A stretch of DNA of 64,000 nt from Saprospiraceae bacterium (GCA_016717265.1 JADKFX010000001.1:2492501-2556500), one strand, 5' to 3'; positions 26,978 to 37,411 are shown, numbered from the stretch's first letter. Notes: a model not told the origin generated them from the letters alone. Numbers and translations are program-made.

Positions 26978-28803
26978 TTGAATAATTTATTGAGCGATGG
27001 AATATTAGATATTATTGCATCCACTTTTTGAGTGATTTTTGGATCCACAATTAAGGGAGGAGCATGGTGTGGTTTAGTTCTTGCATCAATAATTAAGTTG
27101 GTTTCACAAGCCCAATGTTTGTAATCGTAACGTGCATTGGCACCATAAATATCATAGGCAGGATTACTCTTTGTAAAGCAGGACCAAATGAAATTATTGT
27201 AGTTTTCCGTAATAAATTTTGTATTATCACATAAAATAATTAAAGGAAATCCAGGACATGCATTTCGTTCAAAGTAATCTGTTAAAATTTTTAATTCCAA
27301 AATCGTTTGTTGGTAATTTAAAAACGATGTACCTTGAATACAAACGATTCCAGATTGAATAAGACTTACGCTATGAAAGGATTCTGGTAAATTATGAAAA
27401 CAACTTAAATCCGAATCAAGATTTCTTAATTTATTCCTATTGCAAGCAATAACCACTTTGGAGCCTGCATTCCAGCTGCCTCCAGAATAATCAAGCGTGT
27501 CCATGGTAGTATTTGTAAAAAAATGTAAATCTTTACTCCAGTCCACACGTTCTAAAATATAATTGAAAAATGCAGGAATGTTTTTAGTGCTTAATTCGGT
27601 ACCTTTTTCATCTGCTGCAATAAATAAATATTTAGCCAGTGAGGTCTGGCCTTTTCCTAATAAATGATTTGCCAGTGTAAGTATTTCTTCTGGTTTTCGA
27701 TCTCTAAATGGCATGTAGCGCTCACTTCCTATAGCGAGCAATAGAGGATGTACGCCAGCCTGATCGACTGCATGAATTTCTTTAATTCCTGGAAACTCTG
27801 TAGTGGTTAATTCGGCAACAATCTGATGTATTAAAAAACCAAAACTGCTATCTTCCTGAGGTGGCCTACCTACAACTGTAAAAGGCCATATCGCATTTTT
27901 TTTATGATATACTTTTAGATTTTCAAGATATGGAAATGGATGTTTAAGACTGTAATATCCTAAATGGTCACCAAAGGGGCCCTCAGTTTTTAAATTTTTT
28001 AAATTAACCGTACCGGTTATACAAAAATCGACATCTTGTGGAATTAAAAAACCATCTTGAGTGTAATAAGAATACCGTTTTCCATTCAAAATTCCAGAAA
28101 ATAAAATTTCACTCAAATTTTCTGGCAAAGGAAATATAGACGCTAATGTATATGCAGGAGGCCCTCCAACCGCAATACTTATCTTAAAATCTTCTTTTGA
28201 TTGCAAATATTGTAAATGGTGATTGCCAATGCCTCTATGAAGTTGATAATGCAGTCCTATTTCCTCATTATTTATATAATCATTACCGGAAAGTTGAATC
28301 CTATACATCCCAACGTTTGCTTTTTTAGGATCCAATGAATTTGGTGGAAAGCTGATAACCTGTGGGAGGGTTATGAATGCACCTCCATCATCAGGCCAGG
28401 ATTTAATTTGAGGCAAATCCAGAATATGACATTTTTGATTAAGTTGATTACTATAATTGCGCTTCGGTAAAGCGGAAACCAAATATCCTAGATTTTGAAT
28501 TGTAGTAAGTGGATGATGGAAAACAGAGATGGGATCTTTTTTAATTTTTATGAGCCATTCAAGTTTTTTCATCACGTGTCGAAAAAGAAACTCAGATCGT
28601 TCAAAGGTTCCAAATAAATTAGAAACCGCTCTGAATGGACTACCTTTTACATTATTAAAAAGGAGGGCAGGACCTTGAACAGCATATACCCTTCGATGGA
28701 TTTCTGGAATTACTTGATCCGGATCCAAAAGTTCATCGATTTGGATTAGTTTTTGGTTTTTTTCCAAATCCAGGCATGCATCCTGTAAGTTGTTGTAAGC
28801 CAT
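26974..28803 (-). CDS. UbiD family decarboxylase (probable menaquinone pathway)
   Basis: Prenylated-FMN-dependent decarboxylase of 609 aa, in the long form common in Bacteroidota and annotated as menaquinone biosynthesis decarboxylase. Visible family features are FNNVKGSPFRAVSNLFGT near the N-terminus, ISIAVGGPPAY, GPFGDHLGYYS (E/D-rich active-site region) and VVGRPPQEDSSFG. Menaquinol is the expected donor for the alternative complex III encoded 1 kb away, so a quinone role is plausible, but the substrate is inferred. No UbiX-type flavin prenyltransferase is present in the window. First gene of the six-gene minus-strand operon. Confidence 0.88.
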   Translation of the reverse strand: MAYNNLQDACLDLEKNQKLIQIDELLDPDQVIPEIHRRVYAVQGPALLFNNVKGSPFRAVSNLFGTFERSEFLFRHVMKKLEWLIKIKKDPISVFHHPLTTIQNLGYLVSALPKRNYSNQLNQKCHILDLPQIKSWPDDGGAFITLPQVISFPPNSLDPKKANVGMYRIQLSGNDYINNEEIGLHYQLHRGIGNHHLQYLQSKEDFKISIAVGGPPAYTLASIFPLPENLSEILFSGILNGKRYSYYTQDGFLIPQDVDFCITGTVNLKNLKTEGPFGDHLGYYSLKHPFPYLENLKVYHKKNAIWPFTVVGRPPQEDSSFGFLIHQIVAELTTTEFPGIKEIHAVDQAGVHPLLLAIGSERYMPFRDRKPEEILTLANHLLGKGQTSLAKYLFIAADEKGTELSTKNIPAFFNYILERVDWSKDLHFFTNTTMDTLDYSGGSWNAGSKVVIACNRNKLRNLDSDLSCFHNLPESFHSVSLIQSGIVCIQGTSFLNYQQTILELKILTDYFERNACPGFPLIILCDNTKFITENYNNFIWSCFTKSNPAYDIYGANARYDYKHWACETNLIIDARTKPHHAPPLIVDPKITQKVDAIISNIPSLNKLFK

Positions 28804-28911
28804 TGAGTTTGATTCGATGTAAAATTACAGTCTTTAAGATCAGGAAAGAAATTTTTGGAAAAATTATATTATAAAAATTTTAATATGTTTCTTTGCCTTT
28901 GATTTTAGAAG

Positions 28912-29706
28912 ATGCAGGTTTATTTAGATCTATTAAGAAAAGTTTATCAGGAAGGTATAGTTCGTTCTGACCGCACCGGGGTAGGTACTAAAAGTCTATT
29001 TGGCTATCAAATGAGGTTTAATCTGCTGGAGTCCTTTCCATTGGTAACTACCAAGAAAATGCATTTAAAGTCGATTATTTATGAATTATTATGGTTTTTA
29101 AAGGGTGATACTAATGTCCAATATCTTCGGGAACATGGGGTTTCTATATGGGATGAATGGGCAGATGAAGAGGGCAATTTAGGGCCTGTATATGGTAAGC
29201 AATGGAGGCAATGGTTAACCGCAGACGGACAAAATATTGACCAAATTGCTATTTTACTTGAGAACATTAAATCTAATCCAGAATCGAGGAGGCTAATTAT
29301 TTCGGCTTGGAATGTAGGGGAACTTTCTAAAATGGCTTTAAGTCCATGTCATTGTTTGTTTCAGTTCTTTGTCGCCGATGGCAAGTTATCTTGCCATTTA
29401 TATCAGCGTTCTGCAGATGTTTTCTTAGGAGTACCTTTTAATATTGCCTCCTATGCTTTATTGACAATGATGATAGCTTCTGTTTGCGAACTGAAGCCTG
29501 GTGAATTTGTACATAGCTTTGGAGATGTCCATCTTTATTTAAACCATATTCAACAAGCAGAGGAACAATTAAGTAGAAAGCCATTAAAGGCACCTATTAT
29601 GAATCTTAATCCCGAAGTGAAAGATTTATTTAAATTTGACTTTAATGATTTCCAACTTGTTGATTATCAAAGTCATCCATCAATAAAAGCAACAATTGCC
29701 GTTTAA
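28912..29706 (+). CDS. thyA: Thymidylate synthase
   Basis: Converts dUMP to dTMP using 5,10-methylene-THF. It has 264 aa, the same length as the E. coli enzyme. The catalytic Cys is C146 in LSPCHCLFQFF. The dUMP-binding Arg is in RSDRTGVGT near the N-terminus. RRLIISAWN, YQRSADVFLGVPFNIASYA and the HIQQAEEQL segment are all typical. It stands alone, divergent from the UbiD operon. No dihydrofolate reductase gene, which often follows thyA, is present; the respiratory operon comes next. Confidence 0.97.
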   Translation: MQVYLDLLRKVYQEGIVRSDRTGVGTKSLFGYQMRFNLLESFPLVTTKKMHLKSIIYELLWFLKGDTNVQYLREHGVSIWDEWADEEGNLGPVYGKQWRQWLTADGQNIDQIAILLENIKSNPESRRLIISAWNVGELSKMALSPCHCLFQFFVADGKLSCHLYQRSADVFLGVPFNIASYALLTMMIASVCELKPGEFVHSFGDVHLYLNHIQQAEEQLSRKPLKAPIMNLNPEVKDLFKFDFNDFQLVDYQSHPSIKATIAV

Positions 29707-29822
29707 TATATTAACAATATGTAAAAGATCTCATAATGCTTAACCAAATCGAATCCTGGCTGTTTTAATTTTAATGAAATTTTAACTTTTTTATAAGATA
29801 AATAAAACAATTTGATCAGATG

Positions 29823-29853
29823 TTTTGGGAAACGCAATTCTGGGCTATTTTTG
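29823..29853 (+). promoter_or_regulatory. Promoter of the alternative complex III/caa3 operon
   Basis: TTTTG (29823-29827) and an exact -7 element TATTTTTG (29846-29853) are separated by 18 bp, as in Bacteroidota sigma-factor promoters. The predicted leader is about 65 nt before the actA start. Confidence 0.7.
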
Positions 29854-29924
29854 CAGGAAAATTGATACTTATTAAATTGTATATCTTTTTTTAAAAATTA
29901 TATTCATTTAGTTTTCAATAATTT

Positions 29925-31331
29925 ATGAGCTACAATAGGATTCTTGCTTCCATTTTATTGGTTTTCTTTTCACTCGTGGCTCCATTCTCAGCCCCTGATA
30001 TCGAAGTTGGAAAGAGTTCTTTTAAGAATAATTGTGCATCTTGTCATAATAAGAACATGAAAGATGCTTTGACGGGGCCTGCATTAGGGGGTACCGAAGA
30101 GCGTTGGGCCGCTTTTCCAAAAGAAGATCTTTATGCATGGATTCGGAATTCTCAAGCTTCTATTAAAGCAGGTCATCCGCGGGCTACAGAATTGTGGAAT
30201 CAGTTTAAGCCGACTGTGATGACTGCGTTTCCAAATTTATCAGATGACGAAATTGCAAGTATACTTCTCTATATAGATGGTGTTTATAAAGGTACCTATG
30301 GTCCTAAAACAGCTGGAACAGCAGTAATTGGAGGCTCTGAAGCCAAACAGGAAAGTGGTTTTTCATTTTGGATGTATTTGATTTTTATACTTTTAATATG
30401 CTTGGCGGTATTCTTGTGGACCTTAATGTCTGATTTGGCTTATAATGTTAAAGTTAAATCAGGAGATAACTTAGCTGTCAGAAAAACTGTTTGGCAATTA
30501 TTAACAAGTAAATCTGTTATCAGTTTTTTGATTTTCGGATTAGTCCTTTTTGGAGGATATACTACCGTTAATAATGCAATATCCTTAGGTAGGCAGCAAA
30601 ATTATCAACCTGATCAGCCAATTAAATTTAGTCATGAAACGCATGCTGGCTTAAATAAAATTGATTGTAATTATTGTCATGATGGTGCTAGACGGTCAAA
30701 GCAATCCTTAATTCCTGCCACGAATACCTGTATGAATTGTCATGCTGCCATTAAAAAAGGTAGCAAATACGGAACTGCAGAAATTAGCAAGATTTTTGCA
30801 TCTATAGGTTATAATCCTATAACCGACAAATACATTGATAATTATGTAAATCTAAGTGAAGAGGAAATTGCAGCTATTTATAAAAAATGGATCAGTGAAA
30901 CTTTTGCAAAAGATAATAATATCAGTGCAAATTCAGATGCAGTCGTTCGGGAAACAGACTTGCAATGGGAAGGTATAAAAACATCCTTAACCAGCGAAAC
31001 GAAAACAACCATTGCAGGACCTATTGAATGGAAACGAATCCATAATTTACCGGATCATGTTTATTTTAATCATTCACAACATGTTTCAATTGGTAAAATA
31101 GATTGCGCACAATGTCATGGTAAGGTGGATCAAATGCCTGTTGTTAGACAGTATGCACCGCTGTCCATGGGATGGTGTATTAATTGTCATCGTCAAACCG
31201 ATGTAAAATTTACTGAAAACAAATATTACGACAGTTATAAAACCTATCACGACGAATTAAAAAATGGTGTAAAACAATCCATTAAAGTGAGTGATATTGG
31301 TGGATTGGAATGTCAAAAATGTCATTATTGA
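29925..31331 (+). CDS. actA: Alternative complex III subunit ActA, multiheme cytochrome c
   Basis: Electron-transfer subunit of the quinol:cytochrome c oxidoreductase, 468 aa. A signal sequence is followed by a monoheme domain: CASCH at 37-41, with a possible axial Met in TVMTAFPNLSDDEIASILLYI. Two membrane segments lie near 146-166 and 194-214. Five more CxxCH motifs follow: CNYCH, CMNCH, CAQCH, CINCH, and CQKCH at the extreme C-terminus. That makes six motifs in one chain. ActA is usually described as pentaheme, so the N-terminal cytochrome domain may be an addition. First gene of a 15-gene operon. Confidence 0.93.
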   Translation: MSYNRILASILLVFFSLVAPFSAPDIEVGKSSFKNNCASCHNKNMKDALTGPALGGTEERWAAFPKEDLYAWIRNSQASIKAGHPRATELWNQFKPTVMTAFPNLSDDEIASILLYIDGVYKGTYGPKTAGTAVIGGSEAKQESGFSFWMYLIFILLICLAVFLWTLMSDLAYNVKVKSGDNLAVRKTVWQLLTSKSVISFLIFGLVLFGGYTTVNNAISLGRQQNYQPDQPIKFSHETHAGLNKIDCNYCHDGARRSKQSLIPATNTCMNCHAAIKKGSKYGTAEISKIFASIGYNPITDKYIDNYVNLSEEEIAAIYKKWISETFAKDNNISANSDAVVRETDLQWEGIKTSLTSETKTTIAGPIEWKRIHNLPDHVYFNHSQHVSIGKIDCAQCHGKVDQMPVVRQYAPLSMGWCINCHRQTDVKFTENKYYDSYKTYHDELKNGVKQSIKVSDIGGLECQKCHY

Positions 31332-31353
31332 TTAAGTAGCAACGAAGAATAAT

Positions 31354-34300
31354 ATGAAACTTAACGAATCAACTATTTGGATTGACGAAAAGGATTTAGT
31401 ACAAGATCCGGAATTTATTTCAAAAAGTGAATCAGAATTAAATCCAGTAGCTCTTGAATCTATTATTAGTGATGAAAGAGCGGGTTTGTTCGAAACGAAT
31501 CGCAGAGACTTTTTAAAAGTTTTGGGATTTGGAATTAGTGCAGCCACATTGGCATCTTGTGAAATTCCAGTTAAAAAAGCGATTCCTTATGTAATTAAAC
31601 CGGATACTATTATTCCTGGAATTGCTAATTATTATGCATCTTCATTTGTGAATGGTGGGGACTATTGTCCGATATTAGTTAAAACAAGAGAAGGAAGGCC
31701 TATAAAAATTGAAGGAAATGCCTCTTCATCCATTTCAAAAGGTGGTACCAATGCAAGAGTTCAAGCTGCTGTTTTAAGTTTATATGATTATAATCGAATT
31801 AAGCAGGCTTCCAAAATTAACCAGTCTCAGTTGGTTGAGTCGAATTGGAATGATGTTGATGCTGAAATTAAATCGGCACTCGCAGCAAGCAGTAAAATTA
31901 GAATTGTAAGCAATACCTTAATGAGTCCGACAGCTCAAAAAGCGATCGGTGAATTTATTGCAAAGTATCCTGGTGCAAAACACATTAGTTATGATGCAAT
32001 ATCATCATCAGCACTTTTAGATGCAACAATGCAATGTTTTGGTGAACGCGTAATTCCAGAATATAGATTTGATTTGGCTGATACAATCGTTAGTTTTAAT
32101 GCAGACTTTTTAGGTACCTGGATTTCACCTATTGAATATGCCGCTCAATATGCTAAAAGAAGGACTATCCAATTGGATAATATAAAGAACATGTCTCATC
32201 ATGTGCAAGTTGAGTCACATATGTCATTGTCTGGTTCAAATGCTGATAATAGAATTCTTGTTAAGCCTTCCGAGCAGGGTGCTGCAATTGCACATTTATA
32301 TAATGAAATTGCAACAAAAACAGGAGCAACTGCAATAGCAACTCCAGAATTAAATGATAAGGCAAAAGCAACGATTAAAAAATTGGCAGAAACCTTATTA
32401 AGTCAAAAATCTAAATCCATTATAGTTTGTGGAAATAATAATATTGGGGATCAAATTTTAGTTTTTGCAATTAATAATTTACTAGGGAATATTGGGACTA
32501 CGCTTAATTTTAATGCTGCCTCTTATCAGCGGAAAGGAAATGATAATGAATTGTTTCAATTGTTGACTGAGATGAAGTCTTCAACTATTGATACGGTAAT
32601 TATTTGGAATGCAAATCCTTGTTATGAATTGCCATTTGCAGCTGAGTTTAGTGAGGCAATGGCAAATGTTAAAACCAAGATTAGTTTAAATACTACATTA
32701 GATGAAACAACGGCATTGTGTAATTATGCAGCTCCAGATCATCATATTTTAGAATCTTGGGGTGATGTAGAAGCTAAACGGGGTGCTTTTAGTTTAATCC
32801 AACCAACCATTAACCCAATTTTTTCTACACGACAAGCAGCACATTCATTATTAACCTGGACAGGTAGTACAAATATAAATCAAAGTGCAGAGCAGCCTTA
32901 TTATGAATATTTAAAAAAGAATTGGCAGGAAAAATTTTATACTGCAAACAATATGAATTCAGGATTCCAATTATTTTGGGATGAAACTTTGCATAATGGG
33001 GTTTATGAGATGCAAATGCCTTCTAAAGATTTAAGCTTTAAAGGAGATGTGCAAATGGCAGTGAATAAAATTTCTAAACCTGCAGCATCTGCTTTGGAAA
33101 TTTCATTTTTCGAATCGGTAAGTATCGGTTCTGGAAATTATGCAGGAAATCCTTGGTTACAAGAAATGCCGGATCCTGTGACGAGATGTGCTTGGGGTAA
33201 TTATCTTATGGTCCCGATTAGTTTTGATGGCGATCGAAGATTTATAAATTTTAATAATATAAATGAAAACGGAGAGCAAGTAGAAATTGCTATTTCTGGA
33301 AACAAATCCAAAGTTGCTGTTGTAAAACAATTTGGACAAATGCAAGGAACTGTGGCAATCGCATTAGGTTATGGTAGAACATCTGCAGGTGATTGTGGTA
33401 CTGGGGTTGGTACAAATTTTTACTATGCATGCAAGTGGGTGGATGGCTATATTCAATATTATAATACAGAAGTTGAAGTTTCAAATAGTCTTGGATCTAT
33501 TGAAAAGCATTTTGCCTGTGTACAGCATCACCATACATTAGGGGTTACTGCAACTGAAAAGAGTAGTGGAAATATTATAAATGCAGATGAAGCTGCATTA
33601 GTTGATGATGCATTTAAAGGGATTACCAAAGGTTATCAAGGATCATTGACCGATCGGTCAATATTGCGCCATAGTCATTTAAATGAAGTAGAAGCAAAAA
33701 TTGACGCACTGAAAGAAGAGCGGGAAAAATTTCAAAAATTAAATTCATATACACTTTATTCCGGGCATGATTATAATTATAATTCAGGTCACCATTGGGG
33801 TATGCATGTGGATTTAAATGCTTGTATTGGTTGCGGTACTTGTACCATTGCTTGTATGGCAGAAAATAACGTACCGGTAGTAGGTAAAAAAGAAATATCT
33901 AGGCATCATGAAATGGCATGGTTGCGGATAGACAGATATTATTATGGGGATGTAGAAAATCCAAATGTGGTATATCAACCTATGATGTGTCAGCATTGTA
34001 ATAATGCTCCTTGTGAGAATGTTTGCCCTGTGAACGCAACAAACCATTCTTCCGAAGGATTAAATCAAATGGCATACAATCGTTGTGTAGGAACTCGATA
34101 CTGCGCTAATAATTGTCCTTATAAAGTGCGAAGATTCAATTGGTACGATTATACAACAGCAGATTTATTTCCAGTAAATCAATTTAATATAGCGGGTGAA
34201 AAAACCCAGCCTTATTATTCTGATAATTTAGTCAGAATGGTTTTAAATCCGGATGTTACAGTGCGGTCTAGAGGTGTAATTGAAAAATGTTCGTTTTGTG

Positions 34301-34557
34301 TTCAGCGAATTCAAGAAGGCAAATTAAATGCAAAACGCGACGATAGAATTTTACATGACAACGATGTTAAGACAGCTTGTCAAACTGCTTGTCCAACAAA
34401 TGCGATAACGTTTGGTGATATGAATAATAAGGAAGGTGTCTTGTTTAAGAAAATACAGAACCCTTTAAATTATATTGTACTTGAAGAAATTAATGCTAAA
34501 TCAGTGGTGAATTATACCATGAAGGTTAATAACCGTGATGTAAAATTTGACGCATAA
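31354..34557 (+). CDS. actB: Alternative complex III subunit ActB, Mo-oxidoreductase-like fused to ferredoxin domain
   Basis: 1067 aa periplasmic subunit. It has an unusual ~48-residue N-terminal extension, then a twin-arginine signal RRDFLK (50-55) ending in lipobox LASC (Cys69). A long molybdopterin-oxidoreductase-like domain follows that in this family lacks the cofactor. A C-terminal iron-sulfur domain has four Cys clusters: CIGCGTCTIAC, CQHCNNAPCENVCP, CVGTRYCANNCP, and CSFC with a later CQTACP. These carry electrons from the quinol site toward the ActA/ActE hemes. It starts 22 bp after actA. Length and order match ActB of other Bacteroidota. Confidence 0.95.
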   Translation: MKLNESTIWIDEKDLVQDPEFISKSESELNPVALESIISDERAGLFETNRRDFLKVLGFGISAATLASCEIPVKKAIPYVIKPDTIIPGIANYYASSFVNGGDYCPILVKTREGRPIKIEGNASSSISKGGTNARVQAAVLSLYDYNRIKQASKINQSQLVESNWNDVDAEIKSALAASSKIRIVSNTLMSPTAQKAIGEFIAKYPGAKHISYDAISSSALLDATMQCFGERVIPEYRFDLADTIVSFNADFLGTWISPIEYAAQYAKRRTIQLDNIKNMSHHVQVESHMSLSGSNADNRILVKPSEQGAAIAHLYNEIATKTGATAIATPELNDKAKATIKKLAETLLSQKSKSIIVCGNNNIGDQILVFAINNLLGNIGTTLNFNAASYQRKGNDNELFQLLTEMKSSTIDTVIIWNANPCYELPFAAEFSEAMANVKTKISLNTTLDETTALCNYAAPDHHILESWGDVEAKRGAFSLIQPTINPIFSTRQAAHSLLTWTGSTNINQSAEQPYYEYLKKNWQEKFYTANNMNSGFQLFWDETLHNGVYEMQMPSKDLSFKGDVQMAVNKISKPAASALEISFFESVSIGSGNYAGNPWLQEMPDPVTRCAWGNYLMVPISFDGDRRFINFNNINENGEQVEIAISGNKSKVAVVKQFGQMQGTVAIALGYGRTSAGDCGTGVGTNFYYACKWVDGYIQYYNTEVEVSNSLGSIEKHFACVQHHHTLGVTATEKSSGNIINADEAALVDDAFKGITKGYQGSLTDRSILRHSHLNEVEAKIDALKEEREKFQKLNSYTLYSGHDYNYNSGHHWGMHVDLNACIGCGTCTIACMAENNVPVVGKKEISRHHEMAWLRIDRYYYGDVENPNVVYQPMMCQHCNNAPCENVCPVNATNHSSEGLNQMAYNRCVGTRYCANNCPYKVRRFNWYDYTTADLFPVNQFNIAGEKTQPYYSDNLVRMVLNPDVTVRSRGVIEKCSFCVQRIQEGKLNAKRDDRILHDNDVKTACQTACPTNAITFGDMNNKEGVLFKKIQNPLNYIVLEEINAKSVVNYTMKVNNRDVKFDA

Positions 34558-34575
34558 TCATTTAAAATTATTAAG

Positions 34576-36006
34576 ATGTCAGGAGGAATTGTAGCCCCGG
34601 TAAGAAGACCGCTAATTGAAGGACATAAGACCTACCATCAGATTACGGAAGATCTATGTGCGCCAACGGAGCGAACTCCAAGCAAAGCATGGGTTATTGC
34701 TTTTATTATTTCTGCAGCAACCTTGTCTTTTGGATTGTTTTGTATCTGTTGGACAATTTGGATGGGGATCGGATCTTGGAATTTGAATCGAACCATTGGT
34801 TGGGGATATGATATAACAAACTTTGTATGGTGGATTGGTATTGGTCATGCCGGCACCCTGATATCAGCAATCTTATTATTGTTCCGCCAACGTTGGCGTA
34901 CCGGTGTAAACAGAGCAGCAGAAGCAATGACAATTTTTGCAGTTATATGTGCAGCTTTATTCCCAGTTATTCACGTTGGTAGACTTTGGGTTGTATTTTA
35001 TTTTTTACCATATCCAAATACAAGAGGTGCTTTGTGGCCTAATTTTAACTCACCATTATTGTGGGATGTATTTGCAATTTCTACTTATTTTTCAGTTTCT
35101 CTTTTATTTTGGTATACCGGCTTGGTACCAGATTTTGCTACCGTAAGAAATCGTGCTACCGGTTTGCGTAAGAAAATATATAACGCCTTGTCATTTGGAT
35201 GGACAGGTTCTGCTAAACATTGGCAAAGATGGGAGTCCTTATCATTAGTGTTAGCAGGACTATCTACACCATTAGTATTATCGGTACATACCATTGTAAG
35301 TTTTGACTTCGCAACATCCGTAATACCAGGTTGGCATACAACAATATTTCCTCCTTATTTTGTTGCAGGGGCTATTTTTTCAGGTTTTGCAATGGTGCAA
35401 ACATTGATGATTATGACCCGGAAAATTCTAAAATTAGAGCAATATATTACGTTGGAACATATTGAGTCTATGAATAAAGTTATTCTTGTGACGGGAACAA
35501 TAGTAGGAGTTGCTTATTTAACAGAATTATTTATTGCATGGTATTCAGGATATGTATACGAACAATTTGCATTTTTTAACAGAGCGATGGGAATTTATTG
35601 GTGGTCTTATTTTGGAATGATGACATGCAATGTAGTTTCTCCACAATTATTTTGGGTTAAAAAATTCAGGAGAAGTGTTTTCTTAACGTTCTTTATGTCC
35701 ATCTTTGTAAATATAGGAATGTGGTTTGAACGTTTTGTAATTATTGCAACCACATTAGCAAGAGATTATCTTCCTTCATCCTGGAGTTATTATCGTCCTA
35801 CGTGGGTAGAAATTGGAATTTTTATTGGAACTCTTGGATTGTTTTTTACACTCTATTTAATATTTGTGAGAGTTGCACCGGTGGTTGCAATTGCAGAAGT
35901 AAAACATATTTTAAAAGTAGGTGGCGATCAATATATTGGAGAACATGCAATCCATAAACACGATGCCAACCATGCAAATCATAGTGAACATAAAACGCAT
36001 CATTAA
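34576..36006 (+). CDS. actC: Alternative complex III subunit ActC, NrfD-like membrane protein
   Basis: Integral membrane subunit of 476 aa in the NrfD/PsrC family, with about ten hydrophobic segments, expected to form the quinol-oxidising site. Recognisable strings are GYDITNFVWWIGIGHAGTLI, LFPVIHVGRLW and HTIVSFDFATSVIPGWHTT. The C-terminal tail is His-rich (HAIHKHDANHANHSEHKTHH), possibly metal binding or simply cytoplasmic tail sequence. It starts 18 bp after actB. Sister of ActF further along the operon. Confidence 0.95.
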   Translation: MSGGIVAPVRRPLIEGHKTYHQITEDLCAPTERTPSKAWVIAFIISAATLSFGLFCICWTIWMGIGSWNLNRTIGWGYDITNFVWWIGIGHAGTLISAILLLFRQRWRTGVNRAAEAMTIFAVICAALFPVIHVGRLWVVFYFLPYPNTRGALWPNFNSPLLWDVFAISTYFSVSLLFWYTGLVPDFATVRNRATGLRKKIYNALSFGWTGSAKHWQRWESLSLVLAGLSTPLVLSVHTIVSFDFATSVIPGWHTTIFPPYFVAGAIFSGFAMVQTLMIMTRKILKLEQYITLEHIESMNKVILVTGTIVGVAYLTELFIAWYSGYVYEQFAFFNRAMGIYWWSYFGMMTCNVVSPQLFWVKKFRRSVFLTFFMSIFVNIGMWFERFVIIATTLARDYLPSSWSYYRPTWVEIGIFIGTLGLFFTLYLIFVRVAPVVAIAEVKHILKVGGDQYIGEHAIHKHDANHANHSEHKTHH

Positions 36007-36039
36007 TTTTAAATAAACGAAGATTAAAGTTATATATCA

Positions 36040-36561
36040 ATGAGACGATACGATAAAGATGTGATCTACGGAATTTATTCAGATGAAGAATTGCTGTTAA
36101 GTGCTGTGCGTAATGCAAAAAGCAAGCATCTGGAAATAATGGATGTTTTTTCACCATTTCCAATTCACGGAATGGATCAAGCACTGGGTTTAGCTGAATC
36201 TAGAATCCATCAAGCTGGATTTGTGTATGGAGCTATAGGGACTTTGACGGCATTTTTAGGTATGACTTGGATTATGACAAGTGATTGGCCAATTATTTTT
36301 GGAGGCAAACCTTATTGGCCGGTACCTTCCTATATTCCCATTGTATTTGAAATGACCGTGCTTTTTGCATGTTGGGGAATGACCATTACTTTTTATACGA
36401 TTTGTGGTTTATGGCCTGGAGTAAGTAATCCACAATTGGATTTGCGAACAACAGATGATAAATTTTGTCTTGCATTTGATCAAAAGGAAGTATCCGAATC
36501 TGCAGCTAGATCTTTTTTTGAAGAGACAGGTGCCGAAGAAGTAAATACTAAAAATATATGA
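36040..36561 (+). CDS. actD: Alternative complex III subunit ActD (DUF3341)
   Basis: Membrane subunit of 173 aa with two helices, at about residues 63-83 (GAIGTLTAFLGMTWIM) and 102-124. Family strings are DVFSPFPIHGMDQALG near the N-terminus and PSYIPIVFEMTVLFACWGM in the second half. It has no cofactor motif; in the known complexes it packs against ActC/ActF. Its TGA overlaps the actE start by 4 bp (ATGA), implying coupling. Confidence 0.94.
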   Translation: MRRYDKDVIYGIYSDEELLLSAVRNAKSKHLEIMDVFSPFPIHGMDQALGLAESRIHQAGFVYGAIGTLTAFLGMTWIMTSDWPIIFGGKPYWPVPSYIPIVFEMTVLFACWGMTITFYTICGLWPGVSNPQLDLRTTDDKFCLAFDQKEVSESAARSFFEETGAEEVNTKNI

Positions 36562-37379
36562 TGATGAAAGATTTTGTTAATAGTATACTTTTATTATTAT
36601 TCTCTATTACACTTTTTCAGTGTAGCCCTGCTGAAGGAAATCACACAGGAACAGAATATATGCCAGATATGGCACATTCAATTGCTTACGAACCAAACGT
36701 AAACAGTTATTATTATTACCATAGTTGGGGATCAAAGGAATCCATTTATAAAATGTCAATTCCAAGAACTCCAGTAAGTGGAAGTATTGCCAGAGGCAGT
36801 ATTGGAAACAGTTTAGATTCTATGCATTCTAAAATGTTTGACGGGTCTTTGAGCCCAAATGCAATGCAAGTAGCTGCTAATGGATCCGTGCATTATTATT
36901 ATGGAAATACAGAAGAAGAGCGATTGCGTGCGATGAAAGAAATTACTGAAAACCCTGTAAAGCTTACGGATTCTGGATTGGCCCAAGGCAAAAATTTATA
37001 CACCATTTATTGTGGAATATGTCATGGAGATTTAGGAGATGGAGCAGGTTATTTAGTAAGAGATGATGGGGGTAAGTATCCAGCGCAACCTGCAAATTTT
37101 TTGAAAGATGAATTTATTGCTGCATCCGAAGGTCGTTTTTATCATGGGATCATGGTAGGAAGAAATATGATGGGTGCTTATAATGATAAACTTTCATACC
37201 ACGAACGTTGGAATGTAATTCATTATATCAGAGGGTTACAAGCGAGCTCAAAAAAATTGAAATATACTGAAAAGGAAAATACATTTTCAGGTTCACAGGT
37301 CATTAAAGATGCATTGAAAGCAAGTATTGTTGCTTCCGCTACAACACCAGTTGCACCAATTACCACGAATAAGAAATAG
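36558..37379 (+). CDS. actE: Alternative complex III subunit ActE, monoheme cytochrome c lipoprotein
   Basis: 273 aa. A hydrophobic signal with a Cys at position 21 (ITLFQC) looks like a lipobox, so the protein is probably lipid-anchored on the periplasmic side. The C-terminal half is a cytochrome c domain with CGICH near 154-158 and a Met-rich GIMVGRNMMGAY as possible axial ligand region. It passes electrons from the ActA hemes to the downstream oxidase or a soluble carrier. Poly-His/Tyr and Asn-rich linkers precede the domain. Confidence 0.93.
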   Translation: MMMKDFVNSILLLLFSITLFQCSPAEGNHTGTEYMPDMAHSIAYEPNVNSYYYYHSWGSKESIYKMSIPRTPVSGSIARGSIGNSLDSMHSKMFDGSLSPNAMQVAANGSVHYYYGNTEEERLRAMKEITENPVKLTDSGLAQGKNLYTIYCGICHGDLGDGAGYLVRDDGGKYPAQPANFLKDEFIAASEGRFYHGIMVGRNMMGAYNDKLSYHERWNVIHYIRGLQASSKKLKYTEKENTFSGSQVIKDALKASIVASATTPVAPITTNKK

Positions 37380-37411
37380 TAATTATTTGAAAAGAATTAA
37401 TTTAAACAACA

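Noticed and set aside
28870..28911. Promoter element TATGTTTC before thyA
   Set aside because: It misses the final G of TAnnTTTG and has no -33 partner, so I did not list it.
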